In this document: positions 1 through 8,686 of the stretch, piece after piece | Position numbering within the stretch: position 1 is the first letter of the stretch | How the letters are laid out: each line of letters opens with the position of its first letter | NCBI RefSeq assembly: GCF_000422465.1 | Contig: NZ_AULV01000016.1 | Coordinates: 124,001-188,000, forward strand | Reading direction: 5' to 3' | DNA length: 64,000 nucleotides | DNA from: Paenibacillus harenae DSM 16969 | GTDB taxonomy: Bacteria; Bacillota; Bacilli; Paenibacillales; Paenibacillaceae | Notes under the pieces: model-generated | Database searches by the model: none | Seen by the model: only the letters and a program-made list of their open reading frames with translations | What the model was told of the DNA's origin: nothing | Position numbers and translations under genes: made by a program

Positions 1-1
1 G

Positions 2-3000
2 GAAACGGTCGAGATCACGATTAAGTCGTTTAATCCGTCGGGGGATATGACGACCGATTCAAGGGGCTATTATAATATCTACACGCATACGCAAGCATAT
101 ATTAACGTGGACGGAGAGAAACAGGGCTATAAGCTGGGGTCCGAACAGACTCCGGATACGATGCTCACGCCGGATCTGACGGATGAGGAGAAGCAGGCTC
201 TGATTGACGGCTACATGCAAGGCCATATCAGCTTTTTCAACGGATTATCGAATAAAGTGGATGAAAGCGCAGGCGGCAAGATGTCGATCGTCCGCTATCA
301 GGATGAGCTGATGTTTTACGCCAACGTGTTGAAGTACGATTGGTCTCCGGCGAAGACGCCGGAAGAGAAAAGAATGGCACTTCAACGCATTTTCAAAACG
401 ATCGACAACCATGTCAAAGATTATTATGGCAATACGAGACTGGTGCTGCGCGGCGGACACCAGGGCGACTGGGGCGGCTACTACGGAGCGCTCGGCGAAG
501 CACTGTACATCGTCGAGAACCTGATCAAGGACGACACGATATACGGGGAAGAGGCGTGGGGCGCATTTCTGGACGAACCGTTCGTCACCGGAACGACCGA
601 AGGCGAGTTCACTCTGGCGGGCGTGGACTGGAACGGCGGCGAGCTGACGCGCCGCGAAGCGTGGGAACGCGTGCTGAAGGCGAACTTCGACTTTGGCCGT
701 ACACGGCTTTCTTATATCTATAACCAGGTGTACTATACGTACGTAGGCGCATGGGAAGCTCACGAAGGGTTGCGTTTGATCGGCTCAAGCTTCTACGAAG
801 GCAAAGAGCGCAGCAATCAAATCCTGCTGGAATCATTAGGGATCAGGCCCTTCTTGGGAGAAGAGGTGCTGGTTGGTCCGAACGGCGAAGAACTGGATCT
901 ATATCATTCCCTGTTCCATCATGACGGGCAGGCGCATTTCACGGACGATTTTATCCATATTGTCGGCAAAGGGCTCGCGGGGAGCAAGCTCGACGCGGAA
1001 GGCAACGTTGTTAGAAGACTGCCATACGGCAAGCATTATACCGGCTTGACGGAGGCGGGACTGACAAGGGAAAACGGTTATGTCGCCAACTACGGTGAGG
1101 CCGCCAACTATCTTGTGACTTATTACTATAAAACGTTGAACCACGCCGGCGACGAGGAAATGAACGACGAAATTTTGAAGGCGGCATTGAAATCGGTCCA
1201 CGCCCGCGGATTTATCCGTTACCAGTCACTAACCAATGACGGAAAAAGAATCATGAGAGCGGAGCAAGTCACGGACGAGCGAAACCAGACGATATCTGGG
1301 CTCCCCATGTATGGCGCGAGAGTGGGCTTTGGAATGGGGATGCAGTTTGCATCCTTGGAAATGGCAATGGCCCAGAACGAGCAAAAATACAGCGGTCCGG
1401 AATGGGACGAGTACTGGCAGTACGCGAGAGAAGCGGTCGGTTTCGTGCAGCAGCAGCTTGCGGATCACCAGCTGTTGCATGTGAAAGACTTCGGAAATCG
1501 AGGTTCGATGAGCGGACCGGATTTCCGCTTGGCGGAAACCTATCGATACGTGACTTCCGATCGGGCCAATTACAGCCGGGTTGGCGGCAATGTCATGGCC
1601 GGGGTTGTCCTTCCCCATTCGGATTTCGATTATTACAAGCCGGAAGAAATTGCCGCGCTCGGCGTCCATCCGGGCGACTACGAGCAGCTTGCATGGGCGG
1701 ATATCGACAATATGTACGTGTCGGTAAGAGACGGCGATTTCAAAATGTTCGGCTCGCTGTTTTACCGAAATCGAGGGATGGCAAGCAACGGCCGGCTTCG
1801 TGTGATGAATGACAGGTACGACCATATCGTTCAGATCGCTACGAACAACAAGTTCCGGTATGAAGATTATTATTTGCGGGCGCCCTACATCGATTGGGAT
1901 TTTCAGACCGATAGGGTAACGAATTGGAGCGGAGCGCCGCAGGCGCTGGCAGGGGAAGCTGCGCCTATTTCTTATCAGCCGGGCGTTGGGACGGTCAACC
2001 GTGATAATTTCGAAGCGGACACTCCTTATTCCGGTTATCCGGAATTGTCGACGTCGCGGTACGGCAAATATTTTATGATTTTCAACACGACTCGCGATGA
2101 ATACGGCAATAAACAGACGTTTGACCTTGAATTACCGGCCGACTTTACCGGAACCGAGGTTCTCGATCTCGTGTCGGGGACGAACGTTCCGGTCGTGAAC
2201 GGCAAAGTGACCATTGCGCCCAAAACCGCGATGGTGCTGAAATTAACGTCAGATTTGGAGCATGCTCCGAAGCCGTTCCACGTCGACTTCGTCCATGCGC
2301 TTGCCGGCAACGGCTACGTGGGTATCTCCTGGAAAACGACCTCAGGCGGGCAATCCTACACGATAAAGCGTTCGGAAACGGAAGACGGCCATTATGAGAC
2401 GATCGCAACAGGTGTAACGGGCAACTATTATAAAGATCGGGAGGTTCAAAACGGAAAACTTTACTACTACAAAGTCTCCGCTGTGAACGAGTACGGCGCG
2501 GGCCTAGATTCGTACCGTGCGAAAGCTGATTTGACGGCGCCTGTGTCCGGCGCTGCCGATACGGCTTGGCGCGATGACCGTATCGGAGGAACGTCAGGCA
2601 GCGCCGTGATCGACGGTTCGTCTATTGCGATCGACGCTGCGGGCGGAACCGGTTTCGGCGAAGGCGACGATTACAATATTTTCAAGCGGGATATAAACGA
2701 TTCGCTGCACTTTGTAAGCCGGGTCGCGGCCGGCAACAGCTCGATCAGCGCGAAGATCGACAGCGCGTCGGGAGAAGCGAGCGGCATCATGATGCGCGAT
2801 CGGCTCACGGCCGACCAATCTCGTTATATTTATTTCGGCGCGGACGAGAACGGCAGCCTTGTGCTGCAAGACCGTACGCGGATCTCCATCGTACAGTGGT
2901 CGGGTGAGGTGGAAAGTCCGAAGAAAGCGAAAATTGAAGGCTACACAGCGGCAGAGTATCCGTACGTCAAGCTGATGCGCGATCATGATTCGCAGACCGT

Positions 3001-4984
3001 GTACGCTTATCTTTCCAAGGACGGAACGAACTGGAAGTATGTAACCAAGATGCCAACATTGCTGCCTTATGCGTACTATACCGGAGTTGCCGCATCCGAT
3101 CAGGCGTTGTTCAGTGAAGTCACGATAACGGAATCGCCGCAAGGGAGCTTGACTCCGTTTGTGGACAAAGTGCAGGATCAAGCGACGGTATACTGGAATA
3201 AACCGAAGCAAGCGTCCTGGTTCAATGTGTATCGCACAACGGATGAAGCGGCGGCTCAGACCGATCCGGTATTCAAAGCAGGCACAACCGACCTGGAAGA
3301 CGGCTCCACTTGGGAGGAAGCGCTCGCCGGTACGAGATCGACTTCATTCCAGGAATCCAGCTTGCGATACGGCAGCGTGCATTACAAGGTGTTAGCCGTA
3401 CACGGAGACGGCTCCTTGCAATCGTTCTCGGCCACTGTATCCGCTAATGCGGATCCGATTGAAGTCGTGATGCGGTATGCGGAGAACTTACCGGCTTCAG
3501 AGTATACGAAGGCCAGCTATTACCTGTTCCGCAAGGAGCTGGACCGCATCAAAGCGGAAATGGTGATGCCTGAAGCGGACGAGGAAACGTTGATTAACCA
3601 AATCTACGATGCGAAGAAACTGCTCGTTTCCGTTCGGACCCTTCTGACAAAAGTGAAGATGGATCCATCGATGGCCAGAGCTTCGGAAAAATTTTGGCAA
3701 AATAATAATATTTCCGAAGAAGAGAACGCTTGGTATTTGTTCGATGAAAATCCCGGCACCATCGCCCACACCAGATCTGTTGTGAGCTGGGTGGATGTCG
3801 ACTTTGGCGCAGGAAATGAAAAAGTGATCGACACGTTCCGCTACCTTCCGAGAAGCTCACATGTTAGCCGCGTCAACGGGACCGTCTTTAAAGGCTCGAA
3901 TGACGGCGTGAATTGGACGGATCTATACAAGATTCCGAATACTTCGAGTTATCAATGGTATTCCGCAATTAACCCGGATAGTGCGCCGTACCGTTATATT
4001 CGTATCTACGACGATCATAACGGATTCGTGAACTTTGAAGAAATCGAATTCCTTGAAATCGGCGTTGACAAGACGCTTCTCACGCTTCTGCTGGATGAAG
4101 CCGCTTCTTCCGTCGCTGATTATTACACGGCGGAAAGTTACGAAGCTTTGCAAACGGCTGTTGCGAATGCGAATGCGGTTGCGTCCGGCGCCGATTCGAG
4201 TGAGGAGGATGTGGATGCGGCATCCGCGAGCCTGCTTGCGGCACTCGAAGGGCTGCAGTGGAAAGACATCACCGCATCCGTGAATCCTGCGGCGCCGAAC
4301 GGCAAGGACGGATGGTATACGTCTCCGGTCACGGTAACGCTGTCTCCTGCGGAAAACGCGGAATACAGTCTGGACGGTGGAAACACCTGGTCAGCTTACA
4401 GTGAGCCTCTGATTCTGGATCAAGAGGGAACGCATCAGGTTCAATACCGCCGTTCCGTGGATACGGAAGAAACGAGTTCGCTGGAGGTCAAAGTCGATCT
4501 GACCGCTCCCCGGCTAACACTCACTGGTGATACGCACTTTATGATCGATCAGGACATCTTGATTACCTGCAGCGCAGCCGACACCGTGTCGGGCGTAACG
4601 TATTCGCCTTGCCATGCACCGCTGCTTCAGACCAAGGCGTACACGCTGGAGCCCGGACAGCATGCGGTAACAGTGACAGCGGAGGACACGGCCGGCCATC
4701 AAACGACGGCTGCCCATACGTATACGGTGACGGTCACGTTTGACAGCTTGAAAATCGTGACGAACGATTTCATGCAGGAAACGGGCGGCAACTCATGGCA
4801 GACGGTGGCCAAATCGCTGAACCAAAAGCTCGATCAGGCCAAAAACGCAGCTGCGACCGGCAAGATTGACGCGGCAAGAAGCATGATGGCCGACTATATC
4901 AAGCAAGTGACGGACCAAACCGGGAAATACTTCACGAATGAACAAGCGGACATTCTTATCCGGTGGGCCCGTATCGTGATCTAG
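2..4984 (+). CDS. Large secreted multidomain protein, probable polysaccharide-active enzyme (5' end outside window)
   Basis: The reading frame is open to the first bases of the window, so the true start and any signal peptide lie upstream; 1660 residues are visible. Counting from the ATG at 47, residues about 1-730 form a helix-rich enzyme-like region rich in Trp/Tyr/His and ending in a beta-sandwich like those closing many glycosidases; I could not assign a family. Then follow a fibronectin III-like domain (about 742-825), a DUF1349/laminin-G-like sandwich (840-1028), a second FN3-like domain (1035-1135), a FIVAR-like helical segment, an F5/8 type C-like carbohydrate-binding domain (1200-1338), a FIVAR domain (1343-1405), two Ig-like domains and a C-terminal FIMAH domain (1565-1645). 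There is no sortase or S-layer motif. This architecture is usual for secreted Paenibacillus polysaccharidases; substrate unknown. Confidence 0.8.
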   Translation, partial: ETVEITIKSFNPSGDMTTDSRGYYNIYTHTQAYINVDGEKQGYKLGSEQTPDTMLTPDLTDEEKQALIDGYMQGHISFFNGLSNKVDESAGGKMSIVRYQDELMFYANVLKYDWSPAKTPEEKRMALQRIFKTIDNHVKDYYGNTRLVLRGGHQGDWGGYYGALGEALYIVENLIKDDTIYGEEAWGAFLDEPFVTGTTEGEFTLAGVDWNGGELTRREAWERVLKANFDFGRTRLSYIYNQVYYTYVGAWEAHEGLRLIGSSFYEGKERSNQILLESLGIRPFLGEEVLVGPNGEELDLYHSLFHHDGQAHFTDDFIHIVGKGLAGSKLDAEGNVVRRLPYGKHYTGLTEAGLTRENGYVANYGEAANYLVTYYYKTLNHAGDEEMNDEILKAALKSVHARGFIRYQSLTNDGKRIMRAEQVTDERNQTISGLPMYGARVGFGMGMQFASLEMAMAQNEQKYSGPEWDEYWQYAREAVGFVQQQLADHQLLHVKDFGNRGSMSGPDFRLAETYRYVTSDRANYSRVGGNVMAGVVLPHSDFDYYKPEEIAALGVHPGDYEQLAWADIDNMYVSVRDGDFKMFGSLFYRNRGMASNGRLRVMNDRYDHIVQIATNNKFRYEDYYLRAPYIDWDFQTDRVTNWSGAPQALAGEAAPISYQPGVGTVNRDNFEADTPYSGYPELSTSRYGKYFMIFNTTRDEYGNKQTFDLELPADFTGTEVLDLVSGTNVPVVNGKVTIAPKTAMVLKLTSDLEHAPKPFHVDFVHALAGNGYVGISWKTTSGGQSYTIKRSETEDGHYETIATGVTGNYYKDREVQNGKLYYYKVSAVNEYGAGLDSYRAKADLTAPVSGAADTAWRDDRIGGTSGSAVIDGSSIAIDAAGGTGFGEGDDYNIFKRDINDSLHFVSRVAAGNSSISAKIDSASGEASGIMMRDRLTADQSRYIYFGADENGSLVLQDRTRISIVQWSGEVESPKKAKIEGYTAAEYPYVKLMRDHDSQTVYAYLSKDGTNWKYVTKMPTLLPYAYYTGVAASDQALFSEVTITESPQGSLTPFVDKVQDQATVYWNKPKQASWFNVYRTTDEAAAQTDPVFKAGTTDLEDGSTWEEALAGTRSTSFQESSLRYGSVHYKVLAVHGDGSLQSFSATVSANADPIEVVMRYAENLPASEYTKASYYLFRKELDRIKAEMVMPEADEETLINQIYDAKKLLVSVRTLLTKVKMDPSMARASEKFWQNNNISEEENAWYLFDENPGTIAHTRSVVSWVDVDFGAGNEKVIDTFRYLPRSSHVSRVNGTVFKGSNDGVNWTDLYKIPNTSSYQWYSAINPDSAPYRYIRIYDDHNGFVNFEEIEFLEIGVDKTLLTLLLDEAASSVADYYTAESYEALQTAVANANAVASGADSSEEDVDAASASLLAALEGLQWKDITASVNPAAPNGKDGWYTSPVTVTLSPAENAEYSLDGGNTWSAYSEPLILDQEGTHQVQYRRSVDTEETSSLEVKVDLTAPRLTLTGDTHFMIDQDILITCSAADTVSGVTYSPCHAPLLQTKAYTLEPGQHAVTVTAEDTAGHQTTAAHTYTVTVTFDSLKIVTNDFMQETGGNSWQTVAKSLNQKLDQAKNAAATGKIDAARSMMADYIKQVTDQTGKYFTNEQADILIRWARIVI

Positions 4985-5008
4985 TCAAAGATAACTGTAT
5001 TATTGGAA

Positions 5009-5045
5009 GGAAGGCTGACGGAGTAATAGGAACGTGCGGCCTTCC
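5009..5045 (+). terminator. Hairpin between the two secreted-protein genes
   Basis: Perfect 7-bp arms GGAAGGC (5009-5015) and GCCTTCC (5039-5045), followed by short T-runs. It could be a weak terminator or a processing hairpin between the two left-end genes. The long loop makes it uncertain. Confidence 0.35.
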
Positions 5046-5087
5046 ACTTTTCCAGTTTTTTTCATTCGTTTGAAGGAGGATGATATT

Positions 5088-7223
5088 GTGGTTTTTTTTA
5101 AGCTGAGAAGTCGTTTTCCCAGGGTTCTCTCTGGAATTCTGTGTTTTACATTAGCGTTGGCAAGCTTTATCGTGATTGGAAGAAGCGAGACAGCGGAAGC
5201 GGCGATTTCGCCGCTGATTACTTCTTATAAGCCGCAGGTAGTAAGTACGTCTGCAAATTTGTCCTATACCAATTCCTCAGGGAATACGGTAACGGGAACC
5301 ATTCACCATCCCGGCATTGCAATGAGTCAGACGGACTTGGACAACATGCGCGATCACGTAAGAGCGGGGGATGAGCCTTGGAATACGGCGTTTAATGCCT
5401 TTGCCGCCGACTCCCAATCCAGTAAATCCCCAAGAATCTATTATGAAAACGTTTATATATTCAAGCACATTCAAGGTCCTTGGAGGTTTACTGACCCCGA
5501 GACAGGTAAAATTTACGATAATCCCGCCGAATATGTAGGAGCGCGTGCCAATACCGATTCTGAAACCGCTTTCATGCAGGCGGTTATGTGGTATATAACC
5601 GGCGATGAAACGTATCGCTCCAATGCCATGAAAATCATCAGGAGTTATTCTGCCGCAGAGGACTGCGTTACCCATACGAACTTCCGCTTTGCTACGATGA
5701 GTTATCTTCTCTCGGCAGCAGCGGAAATCTTGCGTTATTCCGATACGCCTACGGCGAGTCTGAAATGGACGGATGCGGATACAGCGAATCTTATCCATCT
5801 CATGAACATCGTTTCCGTCACTTATAACGCTCATACTTTTTTTATGAATCAGCATCAGTTCACGGTGATGGGAACGATGGGAAGAGCTATCTTCACCAAT
5901 AATCTGCAGCTTTACGATGAGGCTGTAGAAGCTGCGACCGTGAATGCCGCAGGCGATCTAGGGGGAAGAAACGGGTCTATTAAGCATCAGATGCGGTGGA
6001 TGACGACAAATGAGAGGACAGGAGAAGCATTAAATCCGTCGGACTACCATGTGCAGGCCATTGAAATGGGGCGCGATGTGGGGCATTCTTACGCCAATGT
6101 CGCCGGGCTGTCTACATTGGCCCAGACCATCTATGCCCAAGGCACGAAGGTTGACCCGGTAACCGGAGCGAGGTCTGCGGCTTCCAATGCGGTGAATGTG
6201 TTCAACTTCCTGGACGACCGGCTGCTGGCAGGAACCACTTATCTGCTCAAGTATCATCTGGGTTACGATGTGTTATGGACGCCTGCACGCGCAAACCAAA
6301 GCAGTACGATTCAATATTTTGATACGATCAACGCAGGCGGCAGAGGCAGAATCGATGCTTTCTACAGTGTTTTATATAACTATTACAAATATATCGAAAA
6401 TCGGGATATGACCCAGGAAAAATACAAATACCTGACCTATGCCTACGAAACGAGAATGCCTGAGGTTGCGTTTAAGGATTATCCGCTTTTCATGCTGCTG
6501 TACACGCCCGATGCGGCAAAGACGGTCGGCTTGAGCAACAAGATCACATTGGGCTCGATTACGGGATTGACGGCAACGGCGGCGGGTGCGAATACGGTCT
6601 ACGTAAGCTGGGCGGGTGTGCCGAATGCGCTGGGGTATAACATCTACCGGTCTACAGATCCGAATGGCACCTTTACTAAGATTAGCAGCGCCCCCACTGC
6701 AGCGACATTATATCGCGATACAAGCTTGACTCCCGATACGACCTACTATTATCAGGTAGAGGTAGCCGGAGGATCGAAATCCTCCGTCGTATCTGCAACG
6801 ACGGGAGGAACTTCGGGGACTGCGTCGGTCAGATTCAAAAACGCCGGCACCGGCGTGTATATGGATGGGATAGGCCGTACGACCAATGGCTCCGCTGCCG
6901 GACAATGGAGCTCCAGTACCAGCAATAATCAGCGATGGATTGAGGAAACGAACGGGAGCTATGTGCGATTTAAGAATGTCGCAACCGGACTATACCTGGA
7001 CGGCATGGGCCTCACGACCAACGGCTCGACTGCCGGACAATGGAGCTCCAGCACCAGCTCAAATCAGCAATGGTCCGTCTCGATCGACGGCAACAATATG
7101 CGGATCCGAAACCGCGCTTCGGGGTTATATCTGGACGGGATGGGCCGCACGACCAACGGGGCGGACCTGGGCCAATATGGAGGAGGCAGCAGCGCCAACC
7201 AAAGATGGCAGGTCGTAAACTAA
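5088..7223 (+). CDS. Secreted alginate-lyase-superfamily protein with FN3 and ricin-type beta-trefoil
   Basis: The GTG at 5088 is preferred because AAGGAGG sits 8 bases upstream (5073-5079) and the protein then begins with a short basic stretch, a hydrophobic core and an Ala-x-Ala site near AEAA: a signal peptide. Residues about 60-430 resemble the alginate-lyase-type alpha/alpha toroid, including an Asn-Gln-His motif (MNQHQF) in the likely active-site region. A fibronectin III-like domain follows, encoded at about 6550-6800. At the C terminus are three tandem repeats of about 45 residues (6820-7220), each with YMDG/YLDG, TTNG and an N-Q-x-W ending, which is a ricin-type beta-trefoil (CBM13-like) lectin. 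It probably cleaves a uronic-acid polymer outside the cell, perhaps with the upstream protein. The exact polysaccharide lyase family is not certain. Confidence 0.8.
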   Translation: MVFFKLRSRFPRVLSGILCFTLALASFIVIGRSETAEAAISPLITSYKPQVVSTSANLSYTNSSGNTVTGTIHHPGIAMSQTDLDNMRDHVRAGDEPWNTAFNAFAADSQSSKSPRIYYENVYIFKHIQGPWRFTDPETGKIYDNPAEYVGARANTDSETAFMQAVMWYITGDETYRSNAMKIIRSYSAAEDCVTHTNFRFATMSYLLSAAAEILRYSDTPTASLKWTDADTANLIHLMNIVSVTYNAHTFFMNQHQFTVMGTMGRAIFTNNLQLYDEAVEAATVNAAGDLGGRNGSIKHQMRWMTTNERTGEALNPSDYHVQAIEMGRDVGHSYANVAGLSTLAQTIYAQGTKVDPVTGARSAASNAVNVFNFLDDRLLAGTTYLLKYHLGYDVLWTPARANQSSTIQYFDTINAGGRGRIDAFYSVLYNYYKYIENRDMTQEKYKYLTYAYETRMPEVAFKDYPLFMLLYTPDAAKTVGLSNKITLGSITGLTATAAGANTVYVSWAGVPNALGYNIYRSTDPNGTFTKISSAPTAATLYRDTSLTPDTTYYYQVEVAGGSKSSVVSATTGGTSGTASVRFKNAGTGVYMDGIGRTTNGSAAGQWSSSTSNNQRWIEETNGSYVRFKNVATGLYLDGMGLTTNGSTAGQWSSSTSSNQQWSVSIDGNNMRIRNRASGLYLDGMGRTTNGADLGQYGGGSSANQRWQVVN

Positions 7224-7227
7224 CATG

Positions 7228-7270
7228 AAAACATGCAGTCCGACCTCGTCATGAGGCGGGCTGCATGTTT
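7228..7270 (+). terminator. Terminator after the alginate-lyase-like gene
   Basis: Perfect 10-bp arms AAACATGCAG (7228-7237) and CTGCATGTTT (7261-7270), starting 5 bases after the stop codon and ending in TTT. Confidence 0.7.
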
Positions 7271-7669
7271 GCTATTCGCTTGTTCATCCGTTTCAAACCG
7301 GAGTTCTTTGCTTTTCTAGAACCACTCGATGCATATGTACCGAGGGTCAGTACAGTCATCCGATTAACGGGAGAAAAAGGGCGTGTACTATAATCAGAGT
7401 TCTCCGAAGGAATGGAACCTGCCCAGCTTGTTATCCATGTTATTAAATGAAGGAAGGCTCGAGGAAAATTTTTGCAAATGATCAAGCCGGGCGGCGGCAG
7501 TCAAATCTTTACACCAATAGGTAAATCAAAGTCCCCGTGCGGGTTATACCGCCGGGGACTTTGATTTAGCGATTTTCCTTTATTTTTATAGAAGATTAGA
7601 TAAAAAAACAGAAAATCAGACAACTTTTATTTGCTACAATAGAGAAACAACCATATCGGAGGGAAGGCT
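7271..7669. other. Gene-free stretch upstream of the response regulator
   Basis: No gene with recognisable product was found. Short open frames exist on both strands (for example minus 7249-7485) but match nothing I know and overlap the terminator hairpin. The only clear structure is the 15-bp-arm hairpin at 7523-7567. The last 60 bases are AT-rich and contain TACAAT (7635-7640), a possible -10 box, and the ribosome site GGAGGGAAGG before the ATG at 7670. Confidence 0.5.
7523..7567. terminator. Long perfect hairpin, bidirectional terminator-like
   Basis: Arms of 15 bp, AAATCAAAGTCCCCG (7523-7537) and CGGGGACTTTGATTT (7553-7567). The AAAGTCCCC/GGGGACTTT core recurs in the hairpin at 20500-20530. 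No gene ends immediately before it on either strand. Confidence 0.55.
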
Positions 7670-8686
7670 ATGTATCATATACTGGTGGCTGAAGACGAGC
7701 CTTGGATCCGAAACTCCGTCGTCGAGATGGTGAATCGGATCGGAGAAGGAACGATCACCGTGTCGGAAGCGACGAATGGGGAAGAAGCTTGGGCATTGAT
7801 TCAGGAGTTATGGCCGACCGTACTGATTACGGACATCATGATGCCGAAGATGGACGGTCTGTCGCTGATCCAAAAGATCCACGAGCATGACATTCCGATG
7901 ATGTACATCATCATAAGCGGTTACGATAATTTCCAATATGCGCAGAAAGCCATTCACTACGGAGTCACCGAATATTTGCTGAAGCCGGTGGATATGGATC
8001 AGCTTCGGGAGGCGCTGGGCAGATCGGAACAACGCATGGGGAATCTGAAAGAAATCAGCTCCTATATGTCCAGATTCCAACAGCTTGTGGACGCGATCGG
8101 TGAGAATGCCCCTCAGACAATTAATCGAAAAATGTCGGATCTCATCGACTCCGTCTTGAAGCTCAAATACATCAATCCTCCCGTTAGAAGGAATTTGCTT
8201 CGCATCTTCGAATGGAAGATCAGCGGCATGGTGAAGGAATTATCGCCGGGACAGTTTGTCCCGGCGATTCCGGCCGATGCGGATGACGGGGCTATACTTC
8301 GCTATTTCAACCAATTGGCCGATGTTCTGATTATGCATGTTGCGGAGCAGAGCAAATCGAATACCAATCATATCATCAAACGGGTATGCGATTTCATCCA
8401 TACTCATTATAAGAAGGATATTTCGTTAACGGAAATGGCTCAGTATGCCAATATGAGTATTTCATATTTCAGCGCATGGTTCAAAAAATGCACCGGACGT
8501 ACCCTGGTCCAGTATATTCAGGAAGTGAGAATTGAAAAGGCGAAGGAGCTTCTGCTCGAGACGCAGCTGAAAAATTATGAGATTGCCGAACGCGTCGGGT
8601 TCGCCACACAGCCTTATTTTACAAGGGTATTTAAAAGCTCGGTAGGCGTTTCCCCCAATATGTTCCGAAAGCGGATGGGCTCATGA
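7670..8686 (+). CDS. YesN-type response regulator with AraC DNA-binding domain
   Basis: 338 residues. The N-terminal receiver domain carries the acidic cluster E8-D9, the phospho-acceptor Asp55 in the TDIMMPKMDG block, a conserved Ser (about residue 83) and Lys in the YLLKPV motif. The C-terminal 100 residues form an AraC-type double helix-turn-helix (DISLTEMA, then VGFATQPYFTRVFK and the GVSPNMFRK ending). The stop overlaps the start of the next gene (ATGA at 8683-8686), so it is translationally coupled to the sensor kinase. The pair most likely senses a sugar signal and activates the downstream transporter and GH115 genes, as in B. subtilis YesMN and many Paenibacillus sugar loci; the ligand is inferred, not seen. 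Confidence 0.93.
   Translation: MYHILVAEDEPWIRNSVVEMVNRIGEGTITVSEATNGEEAWALIQELWPTVLITDIMMPKMDGLSLIQKIHEHDIPMMYIIISGYDNFQYAQKAIHYGVTEYLLKPVDMDQLREALGRSEQRMGNLKEISSYMSRFQQLVDAIGENAPQTINRKMSDLIDSVLKLKYINPPVRRNLLRIFEWKISGMVKELSPGQFVPAIPADADDGAILRYFNQLADVLIMHVAEQSKSNTNHIIKRVCDFIHTHYKKDISLTEMAQYANMSISYFSAWFKKCTGRTLVQYIQEVRIEKAKELLLETQLKNYEIAERVGFATQPYFTRVFKSSVGVSPNMFRKRMGS

Noticed and set aside
7249-7485. Minus-strand 78-codon frame after the alginate-lyase-like gene
   Set aside because: No ribosome site, no recognisable domain, and its end overlaps the plus-strand terminator hairpin.
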